NCBI GenBank assembly: GCA_001972305.1
Contig: BDDD01001639.1
Location: 310,001-374,000, forward strand
Length of the DNA stretch: 64,000 nucleotides
Direction: 5' to 3'
From: Cephalotus follicularis
Taxonomy: Eukaryota > Streptophyta > Magnoliopsida > Oxalidales > Cephalotaceae
Part shown: piece after piece, positions 1 through 11,605 of the stretch
How positions within the stretch are numbered: the stretch's first letter is position 1
Layout of the letters: the number at the start of each line of letters is the position of its first letter
Notes under the pieces: model-generated
Told to the model about the DNA's origin: nothing
What the model saw: the letters and a program-made list of their open reading frames with translations, nothing else
The model's database searches: none
Position numbers and translations under genes: made by a program

Positions 1-908
1 TCTAGGGCATATCCCTAGAGATAGGTGGGAAGGTCAGTAAAAGACATTATGGATCGAACCATGTCCAACAAGGTCCGATTCCTCCTTTCGGACACACCAT
101 TATGTTGTGGTGTTCTAGGAGGTGTCCACTGAGATAGAATTCCGTTATCTCTAAGATAACCTGGGAATTCAGCTGACAGGTACTCGCCGCATCGGTCTGA
201 CTGAAGTATTTTAATTGACTTACCTGTTTGCTTTTCTACTTCAAGTCTAAACTCCTTAAATTTCTGAAAGGATTATGACTTGTGTCTCATCAAATACACA
301 TAAACATACCTAAATAAATTATCAGTAAAGGTTATGAAGTAGATATAACCTCCTCCTGCACTAACCGACATAGGACCACATACACCGGTATGGACTAATC
401 CCAGTAAGTCCATAGCCCTTTCTTCTTTACCAGAGAATGGGGATTTGGTCATCTTTCCCAATATGCAGGATTCACATGTTGGATAGGAATCCAAGTCCTG
501 GATATCTAGAAGACCATCCTTAACCAACTGTGAAATTCTAGCATCACTAAGATGACCAAGTCTACAATGCCAAGTATAGGTTTTATTTAGCTCAGTTTCT
601 CTTGGTCTTTTCTTATTATTTTGCTCTACGGATAGGACTTTAGATTGCACAATATTTAAAACAAATAATTCATTGTCGATAATGCCATTACTGACATAAA
701 CATTGTTAGAAAATAGAAAACATCTAATGTCTTGAATTTTGAGCTCCAAGCCCAAACTACATATGTAAGAAACACTTATAATATTTCTCATAACATTTGA
801 AATAAAATAACATGGATCAAGTGTCAATACATAACCATCATTTAAAATAACATCATAAACTCCAACAGCTTCAGCGATGATCCTAGATCCATCCCCAACC
901 GAGTTCAA
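1..908 (-). pseudogene. Copia pol fragment: GAG-pre-integrase and integrase core
   Basis: Translation from 908 leftwards shows the GAG-pre-integrase signature (WHCRLGHLS followed by CESCILGKM) and then the integrase core opening (HTGVCGPMSVSAGGGYIYF). It continues to the window edge with the second catalytic region (ILQSDRCGEYL) and the glutamate region (TPQHNGVSERRNRTLLDM). The frame is broken by a TAA at 270-272 and a TAG near position 10. No DSG/DTG protease motif is found between the gag zinc knuckle and this segment, so the protease active site appears to be deleted. Reverse transcriptase and RNase H would lie outside the window. Confidence 0.85.
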
Positions 909-1827
909 TCATGAACATAACTGATGTACTCGCACCATGCGGGTTATTAGCAGAGACTCCAACAACAGTAACTCGACAATCCTTCTTCCAATGTTCAACC
1001 TTGTCACATTGAAAACATGCACCCTCAACCGCCAGCTGCTTCATACTATTCTTGGCAACGCTCCCACTAGCTCCAAGCTTTTCCTTCTTCTTCTTATTCT
1101 TCTTCTTACCCTTGCCTTTTGTGTTGACAGGCATGAGCACGCCCATCCCTTTAGAGGAAGATGAGGCACTGCCCTTTCCTTGGACAGACCTAGAAGAAGG
1201 AAGAAGTAGAGAGTGGGTCTTTGACTTCCCAGAGTCAAAATCGACCTCGGCCGTCTTCAGCATAGCAATCAGCTCAGATAGAGTCACATATATCTTGTTC
1301 ATGTGAAAGTTCACCAAGAACTGTGAGAACGACTTAGGAAGGGACGTAAGAATAAGATCTACATAAAGATCGTGGTCCATGACAAACCCTAATTGAGTCA
1401 CCTGCTCAATCATGTCTATCATCTACAATCCATGTTCATGGACTGAAGCTCCCTCTGGCATCTGCGCCTTGAAGAGTCTGCGTGAGAGATTGAACCTCTG
1501 AGTCCTAAACTCAGCCCCATACATCTCCTGAAGATGAAGTAGTATGGTAGATAAGGTCTTCATCTTCTCATGTTGACGCTACAGCTCCAGTGTCATTCCC
1601 AAAAGGGAAAGACACCGAGCTTGCTCATCATCTTCTAGCCACTTGGCTAGACGCTCCGACTCCTCTAGCGTAGGATCCGCACCCAGTGTAGGAGGCCCCC
1701 TAGTCATCACATAAGCCATCTTATTGGCTGTCAGGACGATCTTGAGGTTGCGATACCAGTCGTAATAATTAGGGCCCTCTAATTTGTTTGTCTCTAGAAT
1801 ACGGGACATTGAAGATTGAAAAGCCAT
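883..1827 (-). pseudogene. Copia gag with CCHC zinc knuckle
   Basis: The N-terminus (MAFQSSMSRILETNKLEGPN, then YYDWYRNLKIVL) is the standard start of copia gag. The central region (LILTSLPKSFSQFLVNF) is the retrotransposon gag domain, and a nucleic-acid-binding knuckle CFQCDKVEHWKKDC sits near the C-terminus. The pieces 1827-1579 and 1422-883 are in the same frame, separated by two in-frame stops (about 1576-1578 and 1423-1425). Gag runs into pol through a frame change at about 905. The protein would form the virus-like particle and package element RNA. Confidence 0.85.
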
Positions 1828-1922
1828 ATTCTAGCAACCTAGATAAGGAAACATAAATATAAGTTAGCATTTATTCCAATTTTAATATATGACTACCATA
1901 ACACTTGGTCTTTATTGCTTAT

Positions 1923-4766
1923 TGTAACACCCCCGGACGGCGAGAGTCATCACAGGTCATAATACAGAATCTATCAACATAACATAACTTAACTGAATAT
2001 AAACATAACTTTATTAGCCAAAAACGTGGCGGTCATGGCATAACTGAAAAACTGTTCAAAACTTAAAACTTAACATATTCGGAAAGCTTAACATATTTCA
2101 AAAGTCAAATACTGAAACATAAACCAAAATGCTTATTGTTCATGACCACTATAATAGAAGACACATATAGGGATCACACTCCTAGGGATCCACGACATAA
2201 AGGTGGTCAACTCTCATTCACACATTCCCCCGTTGTTCCTAATAACCTGTCGCAAGGAAATCAAAAACGCGGCTGAGCAAATCTCAGTACGGATAAAGAA
2301 AGTAAAAGCAGTAAACGATAAGTTTAAAAGCAGTAAGATCTCAATAAAACTCATAACAGAAATCTTAAGCAATTAAAACCGTTTAAACATTCTTTGAAAT
2401 CATATTTGAATTTCCATAAAATACCAATTTCATATATTTCGAAACATTCCAAAAACATCATTTCATGATTCATACTGAGCCACATACATATCACATTTCA
2501 TAACATATATTGGCAAGGGAGGCACTAATTCCACATGCCCATTAGAATTGAAGTGTACCGTACTACACAAGTCAATTCTCACATATCATTTCATATCACA
2601 CATCCATATACTAGAATCGATTCATACGCCTCTATCATACATAGCGGATCCATAAATCCACCTCATGGGATTTATTCATAACATTGAGAGACGCCGTAGA
2701 CTAATCACACCGCTACGGAAGTGTCATGTCCCCGTGCAAGGCCTACGACATGCCTATGGTACGCCCCATAGGTGGGTACAATACTCAGTATTCAATCATT
2801 TCAAAAACATTGATTTATCAAATTCATTTTAAAAACACATAAATATGCTTTCTCAAAACATATTTTAAAATGGTTCACCAACGATATCATAACATACATT
2901 TCATAGTCAAAACACCAACTCATTTATTTTCTGCTATAAAGAGATGATTATTTCATAACATATCGTAACGTATCATAGCATAAGAATAAAGTCAGGAACA
3001 TTTAAATTCATAAAATGTAAAAAACTGACTTTATTTTCGAAACATATCAAAACCATAAAACATAACCAAGTTCATAAAATGAAAGAACATAGCATAAAAC
3101 AAAACTGATTTTAGTTCGATAAAACCAGATAGCCAAGGAACGATAGAAATCCGTACCTTATGTGTTCACAAAAGCACTTACAAAAGATTGTTAACTCAAA
3201 CTCCCCTTTGAAGCACAAAAATCTAAAAGACACAAAACTATTCATATAAGGGTCTGAGAATTATTAGAGACATAAAACAGACTCATTATAGTGTTTAGAA
3301 AAGACCCGGATTGATTCGAGGAACAGATGAATCAAAACAGTTGAAAACAAGAATTTTCTGGGCAAAACAGCCGACTGTTACAGAGCACCAGTCGACTGGG
3401 GAAGCTTGGCAGCCGACTAATCATAAGGGCCAGCCAATTACTCAAACTGAACTGCAGGCAGTCGACTGTGACAGAGGTCCAGCCGACTGTGCATAGCCAG
3501 GAAGTCGACTGTTTCATAAGGCAGCCAACTACACAACACAAGATAGTCGACTGTTTTCAATAGGCAGTTGACTACACAACCAAACCAGCCGACTGTCCAT
3601 AAGAACAACCGACTATTCTGGACGGCAGAATAGCAGAACTTGACATTTTTCAATACAGAAACTGCCTAAACATGAAAGACATCATACCAGAGGCTTATAC
3701 ACATATACATATGACATTGTATGATGTTTAGATGACACAAAAACACAGAATTGACATAGAATACATAAACAATGACTTAACTTCCAAAGAAATAAATAAA
3801 GAAAGAAAGAACCTTTGAACATATGCATACATATAAGTCCAATTTTCTATCCATTACCATTTACAGATATTAAAACCAGATTACAACATGTCCAGGATGT
3901 CTAAAACATGCTGACAGACTTAGGAATACAATGACAGAACATATATAGGTAGGAAATCAAAGCCAAGAGACACTAACAACACAAAACCGAAAGACAAAGT
4001 AGAACAAACCATTACAGTAAGATTACTAACCTGCAATGATATTAAGAACATAGAAAACAGCAAAAGAACACCATGGTTCAAGGATTACTCGGCTGTTTGC
4101 AGGAAATCAAAGAGAAGAAAACAAAGACAAATTGTATAGCCTTAAGCAAGCCCAAGGAAACCCAACCAAAAGAACAAAGATTGAGATTACCTCTATAAAC
4201 CTGATGAAACAACTCCACAAGAACCAAACAGACTTCAACAATGCAAAATTCGGCAGTGACAGGCTAGAGGAAACGGATGGCATAACTCAAAACAATGGCA
4301 CTCTTAAAACAGGAAAAGAAGAGAAAATTGAGGGAAAGATAAGGAATTAAGGCGACCAAATCAGATTGATAAGGAAAGAAGAGATTGAAAACGTGTGGGA
4401 TTGATGAGGGAAAGAGAGAGTTACGGGAGAGGGAGGGGAGAAAGAAGGAAAGAAGAAAAAAAGGAAAAGGAAAAATAAAAATAAAAATAAAAGAAAAGGA
4501 TTTTAAAATAAAAGGAATTGTTTTAATAAAATATCAAAATTGTAAAATAAGGTTTGATAAAATTAAAAAAGACATAAACATAGGCCCAACCCAACATTTC
4601 ATTAACATACCAACATATCCAAAGTTCAGGCTGGTATCAGTCAGCTCAAAACACATAGGCCCAAAACAAGGGCAACCGGACTTTAAAACAAAACAAATTA
4701 AAAAGCTCGATAACAAACATATTAAAAAGTTCGTAAAACACATATACGAACAAGCATGGTATTACA
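1923..4766 (-). mobile_element. Gypsy-type solo LTR (2844 bp), nested in the copia leader
   Basis: The segment starts TGTAACACCCCC and ends GGTATTACA, and is flanked by the perfect 5 bp duplication CTTAT (1918-1922 and 4767-4771). No gag or pol is present, so it is a solo LTR left by recombination between two LTRs. It contains no credible gene; the 167-codon reading frame at 4385-4888 is low-complexity AG-rich DNA. It carries the 21 bp palindrome array at 3368-3615. Orientation is inferred from similarity of layout to the solo LTR at 16569 and is uncertain. Confidence 0.85.
3368..3615. repeat. 21 bp-phased array of CAGTCGACTG palindromes
   Basis: Twelve copies of a 10 bp dyad motif with consensus CAGTCGACTG (variants CAGCCGACTG, CAGCCAACTA, CAGTTGACTA) start at 3368, 3389, 3410, 3431, 3459, 3480, 3502, 3522, 3544, 3565, 3586 and 3606. 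Spacing is 20-22 bp throughout, except one step of 28. The 11 bp spacers do not resemble each other, unlike an ordinary minisatellite. Confidence 0.9.
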
Positions 4767-4771
4767 CTTAT

Positions 4772-6556
4772 GGTTCCTCCCAATATTTTAATCGTATCCC
4801 ATACCTCCATATGGAACTCGAGAAGTCCAACTTCCTAGTGGGGATTGGAATCCATTGCAATCATATTATGGCCTCAGTTAGGGCATGACAAATCATAATA
4901 TATCCAATGGGTAGGTTGTCTTGCCAATTTGCATCCAATTCAAGATCCAATCATAAAATTCGGCCTTAGATTCCATATGGCATTAGCTAGGGCATAAATA
5001 ACCATTAGAATCACGATAAGTCAAACACTCACAATTTTCATCGGAATGCACTAGTTTTAACCCCCACACGTGGGCGTATCCAAGTGCTAAAACATAGCCA
5101 CCCTTTGCGGTGCCCAACACCGACGTTGACATAGTGTCCCACAAGTTATCAGCCTCAGCTAAGGCATGACAAACTAATAACCCAGGTACACCACCCAACG
5201 AAAATTGTGGAATGCCACGGGGAGCCACTCCATGGGTTCCTATGTTCAGACTTATTATTTAATTAAGGAAATTTGCGGTCTCAAATTTTAATTACCAAGC
5301 CTTTAATTAATTCATTGGTTTCATTACCCAATTCCAATTAATTACGGCTTTGCATGCATGACGTGTATTTGAACTATCCATCTTATGCACATTGGGCTTA
5401 TTTCTAAAATAAATTAATGGAATGGCAAGGACTTTACTATAAGTAATGACTTGAGCCCAAAGTCATTACTCGGTCTTCCTATGTGCTATGATTTAATCTA
5501 TCTGTTACATTCGGAACCATGCATTCATGGCCTTCAAAAGTCTTGTACTTCTTTTCTCCTCTCCTCCATCTCTCCTTGCAAAGTCTTCTTTACAAAAAGA
5601 ACTTTACCTTTCAAAATAAAAATTACATACAAAATTTCAAGGAGAAATTACATAAGAGGAAAAAATAAAAATGATGTACGCAGGCACATTATTACAGACC
5701 ATTGAATATAAGATAAATTAAACCATCCACAAAAGAAAATCAAAACTAGGTCTTGTCTTTATAGGCCATCCATTGTGTATAAGAGCATTAAAGTACATAT
5801 CTAATATTACTTCAAAAAAATACACAAATGCCTTTTATAATGACCAATTATAAAATTTAATATCAAAGGTTTTTTATAGGTCAAACTCCCACTAAATCAA
5901 GCAATGATTAATATCCTATAAATGCCTTAATGAAATATTCCAAAATTTTAACAACAGTGTAATTTTATGCCTAAGCATCGATGCCTTAATATAAAGCATC
6001 GACGCTTAATGCCAAAAACATCGACTGTTTAAAAACAAAAGCCCAGCATGCATCGACGCTTATATGCCTAAGCGTCGACAGTTTAAAAACAAACACTTAG
6101 AAAGAGTCAACGCTTACTGCTTAAGCGTCAACAATTTGAAACAAACAGTCAACACTCATGACATTAAATAGCGCTTAACTTAAGCAATTATATAAGCATC
6201 AACGCCTTAACCCCAAAACGTCGACGCTAAAAAATAAGCATTGACGCTTAGCAGTACCGCAGTAACGCATCATGCAACAAACTGGAGTTTTGCAAGAATT
6301 GGACTTAGAGATTACCAGTATTTGCACTCAACAAACATTTAGCAAGCTCAAACTGCACTATGCAGGTTCCAAACTTAAGTCCAAATCATGTTGTAATATA
6401 ATCTCCAAGACAATATCACACAGGAAATCCAATTTCATTCAAAATTACACCAAGGTTCTCAAGGATGTGTTCAACCATACAAACACATAGCAAGTAATTA
6501 AAATTTCAATCAGTCATTAACCTAGGCATCAAAATTCAACTATGTATGATGTGGTT
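4772..6556 (-). other. Copia 5' leader (untranslated)
   Basis: This AT-rich stretch lies between the primer-binding site and the solo-LTR insertion and encodes no recognisable protein. It contains three imperfect copies of a GGC-TAGCTAGGGCATGACAAA-like motif near 4870, 4980 and 5150, and the palindrome array at 5973-6249. Together with 1828-1917 it makes up the leader of the copia element. Confidence 0.6.
5973..6249. repeat. Array of AAGCGTCGACGCTT palindromes in copia leader
   Basis: Eleven degenerate copies of a 14 bp palindrome (consensus AAGCRTCGAYGCTT) start at about 5973, 5994, 6016, 6048, 6070, 6102, 6123, 6144, 6194, 6216 and 6236. Steps are 20-22 bp or 32 bp, with one of 50. Intervening bases are not conserved. 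The motif shares the TCGA centre, but not the flanks, with the array at 3368. Confidence 0.85.
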
Positions 6557-6569
6557 GGCTCTGATACCA
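6557..6569 (-). other. Primer-binding site of the copia element
   Basis: On the minus strand this reads TGGTATCAGAGCC, complementary to the 3' end of initiator methionine tRNA. It lies one base inside the LTR end (CCCAACA). It fixes the direction of the element and identifies 6571-8809 as the 5' LTR. Confidence 0.9.
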
Positions 6570-6570
6570 T

Positions 6571-8809
6571 TGTTGGGAATGGTATAACATTCCTGGAGCT
6601 GAATTCAGACCAAAGGGTGTTAGAATGTCAAACAAAAATTTTAAACATCAAGGCAACAGAAGATAAAACTTTTTAACACCAACAAACAGGTGCAATTAAG
6701 CAAAGCAAGTCACAACGATCACCCAATCATAATCATAATTGAATTGACATCACCAATGCATGCAATGGTGACACACAAACATGGCAAGTTAGAGAGAGAC
6801 AAGGAGTTTATTCCTTAGGGTGATGGCTCCTTCGTTCTTTGCCGGTTCAAGCTTGAGTAGACTCCCACCAAGCTTTAAGTTCCTCTAAGACACCAGGTTC
6901 CAAAGCCGCCAGCCACTGGTGTGTCACGTCACTGCTATCTCTCTCTCTGTCACAATGCTCACAAAGAGAAGATTGGGATTGACAATGATTGTCAACAACA
7001 ATCCACCCTAGGTTAGCTACAAACTTGATGAAGAAATCAAGAAGGGATGAAACTGAGTGTAGCTTATTTTTCTCTGAAAAACACAATAGTGTATTGCCAA
7101 AGACCACTTTTACAAACTCACACTTCTGTTTTTATGCCAGCCAACCTTTTCTCACGCTTTCTCTCTATCTTCACCCACTAAAGCACTCAAGATCATGTAG
7201 CACCCTCTAAGGAAATATGTTCACATGATCTTGGCGTGCTCACTTCCACTTTCTAATAAGTGAAAATCGTTGGGAGTGGGAAAGAGATCGTGCGCATATT
7301 GCCCGCCCACTTAAGGTACCCACGTTGCCGCTCTAAGCGTCGTCACTTTTTCAAAAGCGCTGACACTTAGATGGACTAAGCGCGACGCCTTTCCACAAGA
7401 TATTGACACTTAAACATGGCTTAAGCGTTGACGCTTTTCCAAAAGGTGTCAACGCTTTGAAGGCTAATCAAAATAAACAAATATAGTCAAATATAGTCAA
7501 ATTCTTACTTAAATGAGTCCAACTCATTTTAGTGTTGGCACATATCCCTTCGAATATTGATTTAGGAGGATCAAGTAAATGTGCTTTCACAAATCGCAAA
7601 ATCCACTTAACCGATATTTGTTTTTATAAATTTCACCAGGACTTAATATGTCCAACATATTTATGAAGAAATCATTATCGGGTAGGGACCCTGTAAAATC
7701 TTGGTTAGAATCGGTGGTATTCATAAATTACCAGAATGCCCCTAGGGTTCGGTTAAGCTATTCTAAATAGTCTCAGAACTATTTAAATGCTCTCGGACTT
7801 ATATCCAATATTATCCATAAGAAAATTTTAATCTAATTAATTTTCTCATAATTTATTTCACACCACCGTAACACGAGACTTTCTAAGTTATCGGTTCACG
7901 TGTACTATAGTCCCTTATCATACTTGGCTCCGATTGAGGTCTAGGATAAGGATACATGTCAACCCTAGATAATACCTCAATGCCTAAAATATCTGATCAT
8001 CATTAGGACCTTTGGTAGACTGTCCAGAAATCTAATTTCTTGTCCACCTCAACATTGGCCAAGGATTTCATAAGTCCACATTACAATTCAGACCATGATA
8101 GGGTCGATCACCTTTGCTCAGGTGTGACAATTCATTGTTGCGCACTCACTTACATTCGTATATATTCAATCATACCCAAAGACCACCCGATTGTCAGCCC
8201 TGCGCAAGAACTGGGTAAGGTGGAGATCAAAGTATAACCGTTTCCATACAATTTAGAGCAGTCACTCAGGTCTAAGGATCAGACGAGTTCAAAAACTCGC
8301 TAAATGACTAGCACTTATACACAACCGCAACAAGTAAGAGTCACTACTGACACGAGAATAACGACTATCCAAATAGTGTCTCCTACGTGGGTCCAGTTCA
8401 GTGTACACGTTCCCAGCGCGCACTCTGTATTTACCCTAATGTCCCAACATAATTGGTAGTGAGAGAATCCATCCTCCAATTCCAAAAGCAGGCAACATAC
8501 GCGCAAGTCTATCCGGTTCACTAATGCCCACAAAGTGAACCTATGACTTGGAACTAATTTGACATAAGGAATAAGGTAACCAATCTTACTGCCTCCATGC
8601 TTGGCATCCAACCTTATGTCAGGGCATCATAAGTGTATGTAGGAAAATATTAAACTACTTCAATTATGTGATAAAACACAAGTGATATTGCCATAAATAA
8701 TATAAATAAAATAGCACATGTCATATATTTGGAATAAGATTGTTTATATACATGGATAGATACAATACGAAAACTCATCTAATGGCTTGTCGGGTCATCC
8801 TATTTAACA
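6571..8809 (-). mobile_element. 5' LTR of the copia element (2239 bp)
   Basis: On the minus strand the LTR starts TGTTAAATAGG and ends CCATTCCCAACA, the TGTT...AACA ends usual for copia. The right boundary at 8809 is set by the return of MEF9-like sequence at 8810. The first five flanking bases are TGGAT, the expected target duplication, whose partner is outside the window. A second palindrome array lies at 7335-7457. No protein-coding gene is present; frames such as 8315-8611 are accidental. A diverged relative is at 31437-33244. Confidence 0.8.
7335..7457. repeat. Second palindrome array of the copia element, in its LTR
   Basis: Six degenerate copies of the AAGCGTTGACGCTT-type motif start at about 7335, 7355, 7378, 7398, 7423 and 7444 (steps 20, 23, 20, 25, 21). 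It is the same motif as in the leader array, with non-conserved spacers. Confidence 0.75.
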
Positions 8810-8901
8810 TGGATGATGCTACTGAAATAAGAACGATGATGGACAAAAATGATGTCAAGAACCAAACGGCATATAGTTGGATAGATTCCACTGTTAAATG
8901 A
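8810..8901 (+). pseudogene. MEF9-like PPR gene, third copy, last codons only
   Basis: The sequence encodes DDATEIRTMMDKNDV...TAYSWIDSTVK then TGA at 8899-8901, nearly the same as the last 30 residues of the intact gene at 61375-63405 but on the opposite strand. It is cut at 8810 by the copia LTR. The rest of this copy is predicted to lie beyond the copia element, left of the window. Its downstream flank continues into the inverted repeat. Confidence 0.9.
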
Positions 8902-10494
8902 CAATGATATTGATGTATGTGCTGATTGGGTGAATGCATCAGTTGGTTGGCTTCACAATAGTTAATTTCCAACTATGGACAGTGAGCAATAGATCATTTG
9001 GCTTGATATGCTTCGTTTACGTCACTCTGTAAAGAGGAAGAGAAGGGGAAGAAAAAGAAAAAATCCGAACTAGAAAATTTTGTTTTCCAGTATACATAAG
9101 AAGATTGGCATGTCAAGGTCCTTCTGGTTTTTACGAGGTTACTGTGGACTATACAAATGGCCAACCATGCCATTGGATAAATATTTTGAACATTTGTTCA
9201 GGTATTGGTTCCATTCTTAGAAAAGAAATTTCCCCAAGAATAGAGAGTGAAAATTAAAATTCCCTCTGGCTGCTTGCGTATTAGTGAAGGCTCACTCATA
9301 AGATGAAGCAGTGTAGTTCAACAAATTCCCGAAAGGCCTCACCTAAGCATGCTTCTGCTTTATCTTACTTTGCTTGCAAGCCATGCACTTTTCTTCTCAG
9401 TAATCTCTATCGCCCATTGCTATCTTGAAAACACCAAAGAAAAGGTATGTTTTTTTTTAATTATAGAGTTAGCAGGGCAAGTCCTGATTTTTAACTAATC
9501 ATCCAAATAGGATAAATGTTTGTTTATGGTGTGTGTCTCAATGGCTTGGAATTTTTTGATGAAAGCATTGCTTTTTTACGAATAGTCATTGAAGTCTGAC
9601 ATAAAATGTACCGCATCTAAGATCAATCTCAAATGTTGTAGGACACCAATTTTTAGTGGTCTCATATACAGTGACAAAATTTGGAACAATAGCAATTTTT
9701 GGACAATTCAAATTATGTTCTTTACTATAATTATCCTATTGTTGACTGACCAAACTTTTCCTCAGAAAAGTTCTTTAGTGGAGAATAGGATAATTACAGT
9801 AGAGAACGTAATTTGAATTGTCCAAAAATTGCTATTGTTCCAAATTTTGACACTGTATATGAGACCACTAAAAATTGGTGTCCTGCAACATTTGAGATTG
9901 ATCTTAGATGCTCGTATAGCACTTACATTTTATGTCAGACTTCAATGACTATTCGTAAAATGCAATGCTTTCATCAAAAAATTTCAAGCCATTGAGACAC
10001 ACGCCATCAACAAACATTTATCCTAGTTGGATGATTAGTTAAAAATCAGGATTGGCCTTGCTAACTCTATAATAAAAAAAAACATGCCTTTTCATTGGTG
10101 TTTTCAAGATAGCCATGGGAGATGGAGATTACTGAGACGAAATGTGCATAGCTTGCAAGCAAAGTAAGCAAAAGAAGAAGCATGCTTAGGTGAGGCCTTC
10201 AGGGAATTTGTTGAACTACGTTACTTCATCTTATGACTGAGCCTTCACTAATACGTAATCAGCCAGAGGGAATTTCAATTTTCACTCTCTATTCTTGGGG
10301 AAATTTATTTTCTAAGAATGGAACCAATACATGAACACATGTTCAAAATATTTATCCAATGGCATGGTTGGCCATTTGTATAGTCCACAGAAACCTCGTA
10401 CAAACCAAAAAGACCTTGACATGCCAAACTTCTTATGCATACTGAAAAACAAAATTTTCCAGTTCGGATTTTTTCTTTTTCTTCCCCTTCTCTT
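8810..10494. repeat. Large inverted repeat of the MEF9-like 3' region, centre about 9762
   Basis: Left arm 8810-9760 pairs with 9765-10494 and, after the solo LTR inserted at 10495-13669, with 13670-13905. The innermost bases AACTTTTC-CTCA-GAAAAGTT form a perfect stem with a 4 base loop. Each arm is about 0.95 kb with scattered mismatches. It holds the last MEF9-like codons and about 860 bp of downstream flank in tail-to-tail orientation. Frames inside (for example 10305-10547) are antisense artefacts of the flank. No other gene is seen. Confidence 0.9.
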
Positions 10495-11389
10495 TGTAAC
10501 ACCCCGTCCCGATTTGAGCATGTATATATGTTGAGACATGAGTTCATTAAATGAACTGGTTATTCTTTTATTGGCTAAGCTTGAAAGCTTATGGGATTAT
10601 TATAAGATTGATTGTGTGGAATCATGTCGATTTATGAGAATAATAATTGGTTGAATTATGGTGATGAACAACGTTCTTGATAATTATCAAATTTTAAGCC
10701 AATCACGTTTGAGCAAGTGGATGAATTACGGCTTTATTTTCATATCTCTATACGTTTCCATCAAGATATAAGTGTGGTTGATATTGAGTCAACGACATTT
10801 GCACGCTTGCTTGGTGAAAACATTATTCTTCAGTAAGCTTCATCTTCTTAGAGAGAGATAGCTCGAGAGCTTAAGGGATTGAGGATTTCTCACCATTCTT
10901 CAGAAAGATTGAGGTGAGTTTAAAGCTCTCTTTGTTAGCTTATGTCATGGATTGTATGGCATGGTTGAACTGAGGAAAAGGAAGTTGAGGAAATGATTTA
11001 CATCTGCCTGAGGATGTATATTCAGGCTGGAAAAGATGTTTTTAGAAGATGATTCATGAGATGTCATGATGGAATAAGGTTGTGAGTGCAACTCATGGAT
11101 GTTGGTAGAGTATATGCGGATGTTAGAGCATCATCTGCATGTGCATATAGCTTACGTTATAAGCTTAGAACTTACGAGTTCTTGGTCTGATATGTGATGT
11201 TTTATAGACGCGAATCTTGTTGCTGATCCAGAGTGTCCAGCAACTAGTCGGCAAGAGCGCTAGCAGGGAAAAACTTGTGAGTGGGACATTCTCTTCCTTA
11301 TACTCTTGAGAATCCTATTGTTATGTGCCCTATATTTTATTCTTGCTCTGGTTATTCTTTGGGGGATTTGAAACCCGTTTGTCTGCTTT

Positions 11390-11605
11390 GAGTATGCATA
11401 CTCGGTCATTTCTTATGTGCATGAGTGCTCGAATATATATTATGAGTCTGTTTCCTTGACTCTGTTGGGAGCATGAGTGCCCCAGTTGTCTTCCAGAGTT
11501 GCTCTCTGACGTTTTATGTGAGCATGCGTGCTCAGTTGTTGTGTTGATTCTCGTGAGCATGAGTGCTCGGGTGATTGTCTGGATTTGATGTGAGCATGAG
11601 TGCTC
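11390..11605. repeat. Hairpin-motif array GAGCATGAGTGCTC in solo LTR
   Basis: Six copies of a 14 bp dyad motif lie at 11390 (perfect palindrome GAGTATGCATACTC), 11417, 11469, 11520, 11555 and 11592. Spacing is 27-52 bp, so this array is less regular than the 21 bp ones. Confidence 0.8.

Larger units (their letters stand above)
1..8809 (-). mobile_element. Ty1/copia retrotransposon, Angela/BARE-like, 5' half, cut by window edge
   Basis: The element reads on the minus strand: 5' LTR (6571-8809), a primer-binding site, a leader of about 1.9 kb once the nested solo LTR is removed, gag, then the start of pol running off the left edge. A long leader with a long LTR is typical of the Angela/BARE lineage, and the gag N-terminus fits it. 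Lineage is inferred; superfamily is clear from the order gag, zinc knuckle, GAG-pre-integrase, integrase. The right LTR end falls inside MEF9-like sequence, so the element inserted into a MEF9-like copy. Stop codons in gag and integrase show it is dead. The 3' LTR and the other flank should lie left of the window. Confidence 0.85.

Noticed and set aside
3368..3615. CRISPR-like array of short repeats
   Set aside because: Repeats are 10 bp palindromes with 11 bp spacers in a plant LTR, with no cas genes; the geometry does not fit CRISPR.
4385..4888. 167-codon plus-strand frame
   Set aside because: It is a lysine- and glutamate-rich translation of AG-rich solo LTR sequence and runs past the LTR end at 4766.
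6557..6569. Possible tRNA gene fragment matching initiator methionine tRNA
   Set aside because: Only about 13 bases match and they sit at the LTR edge, so this is a primer-binding site.
10305..10547. 80-codon frame in the inverted repeat
   Set aside because: It is MEF9-like downstream flank read on the minus strand; the matching frame at 61089-61268 has different breaks, and no domain is seen.
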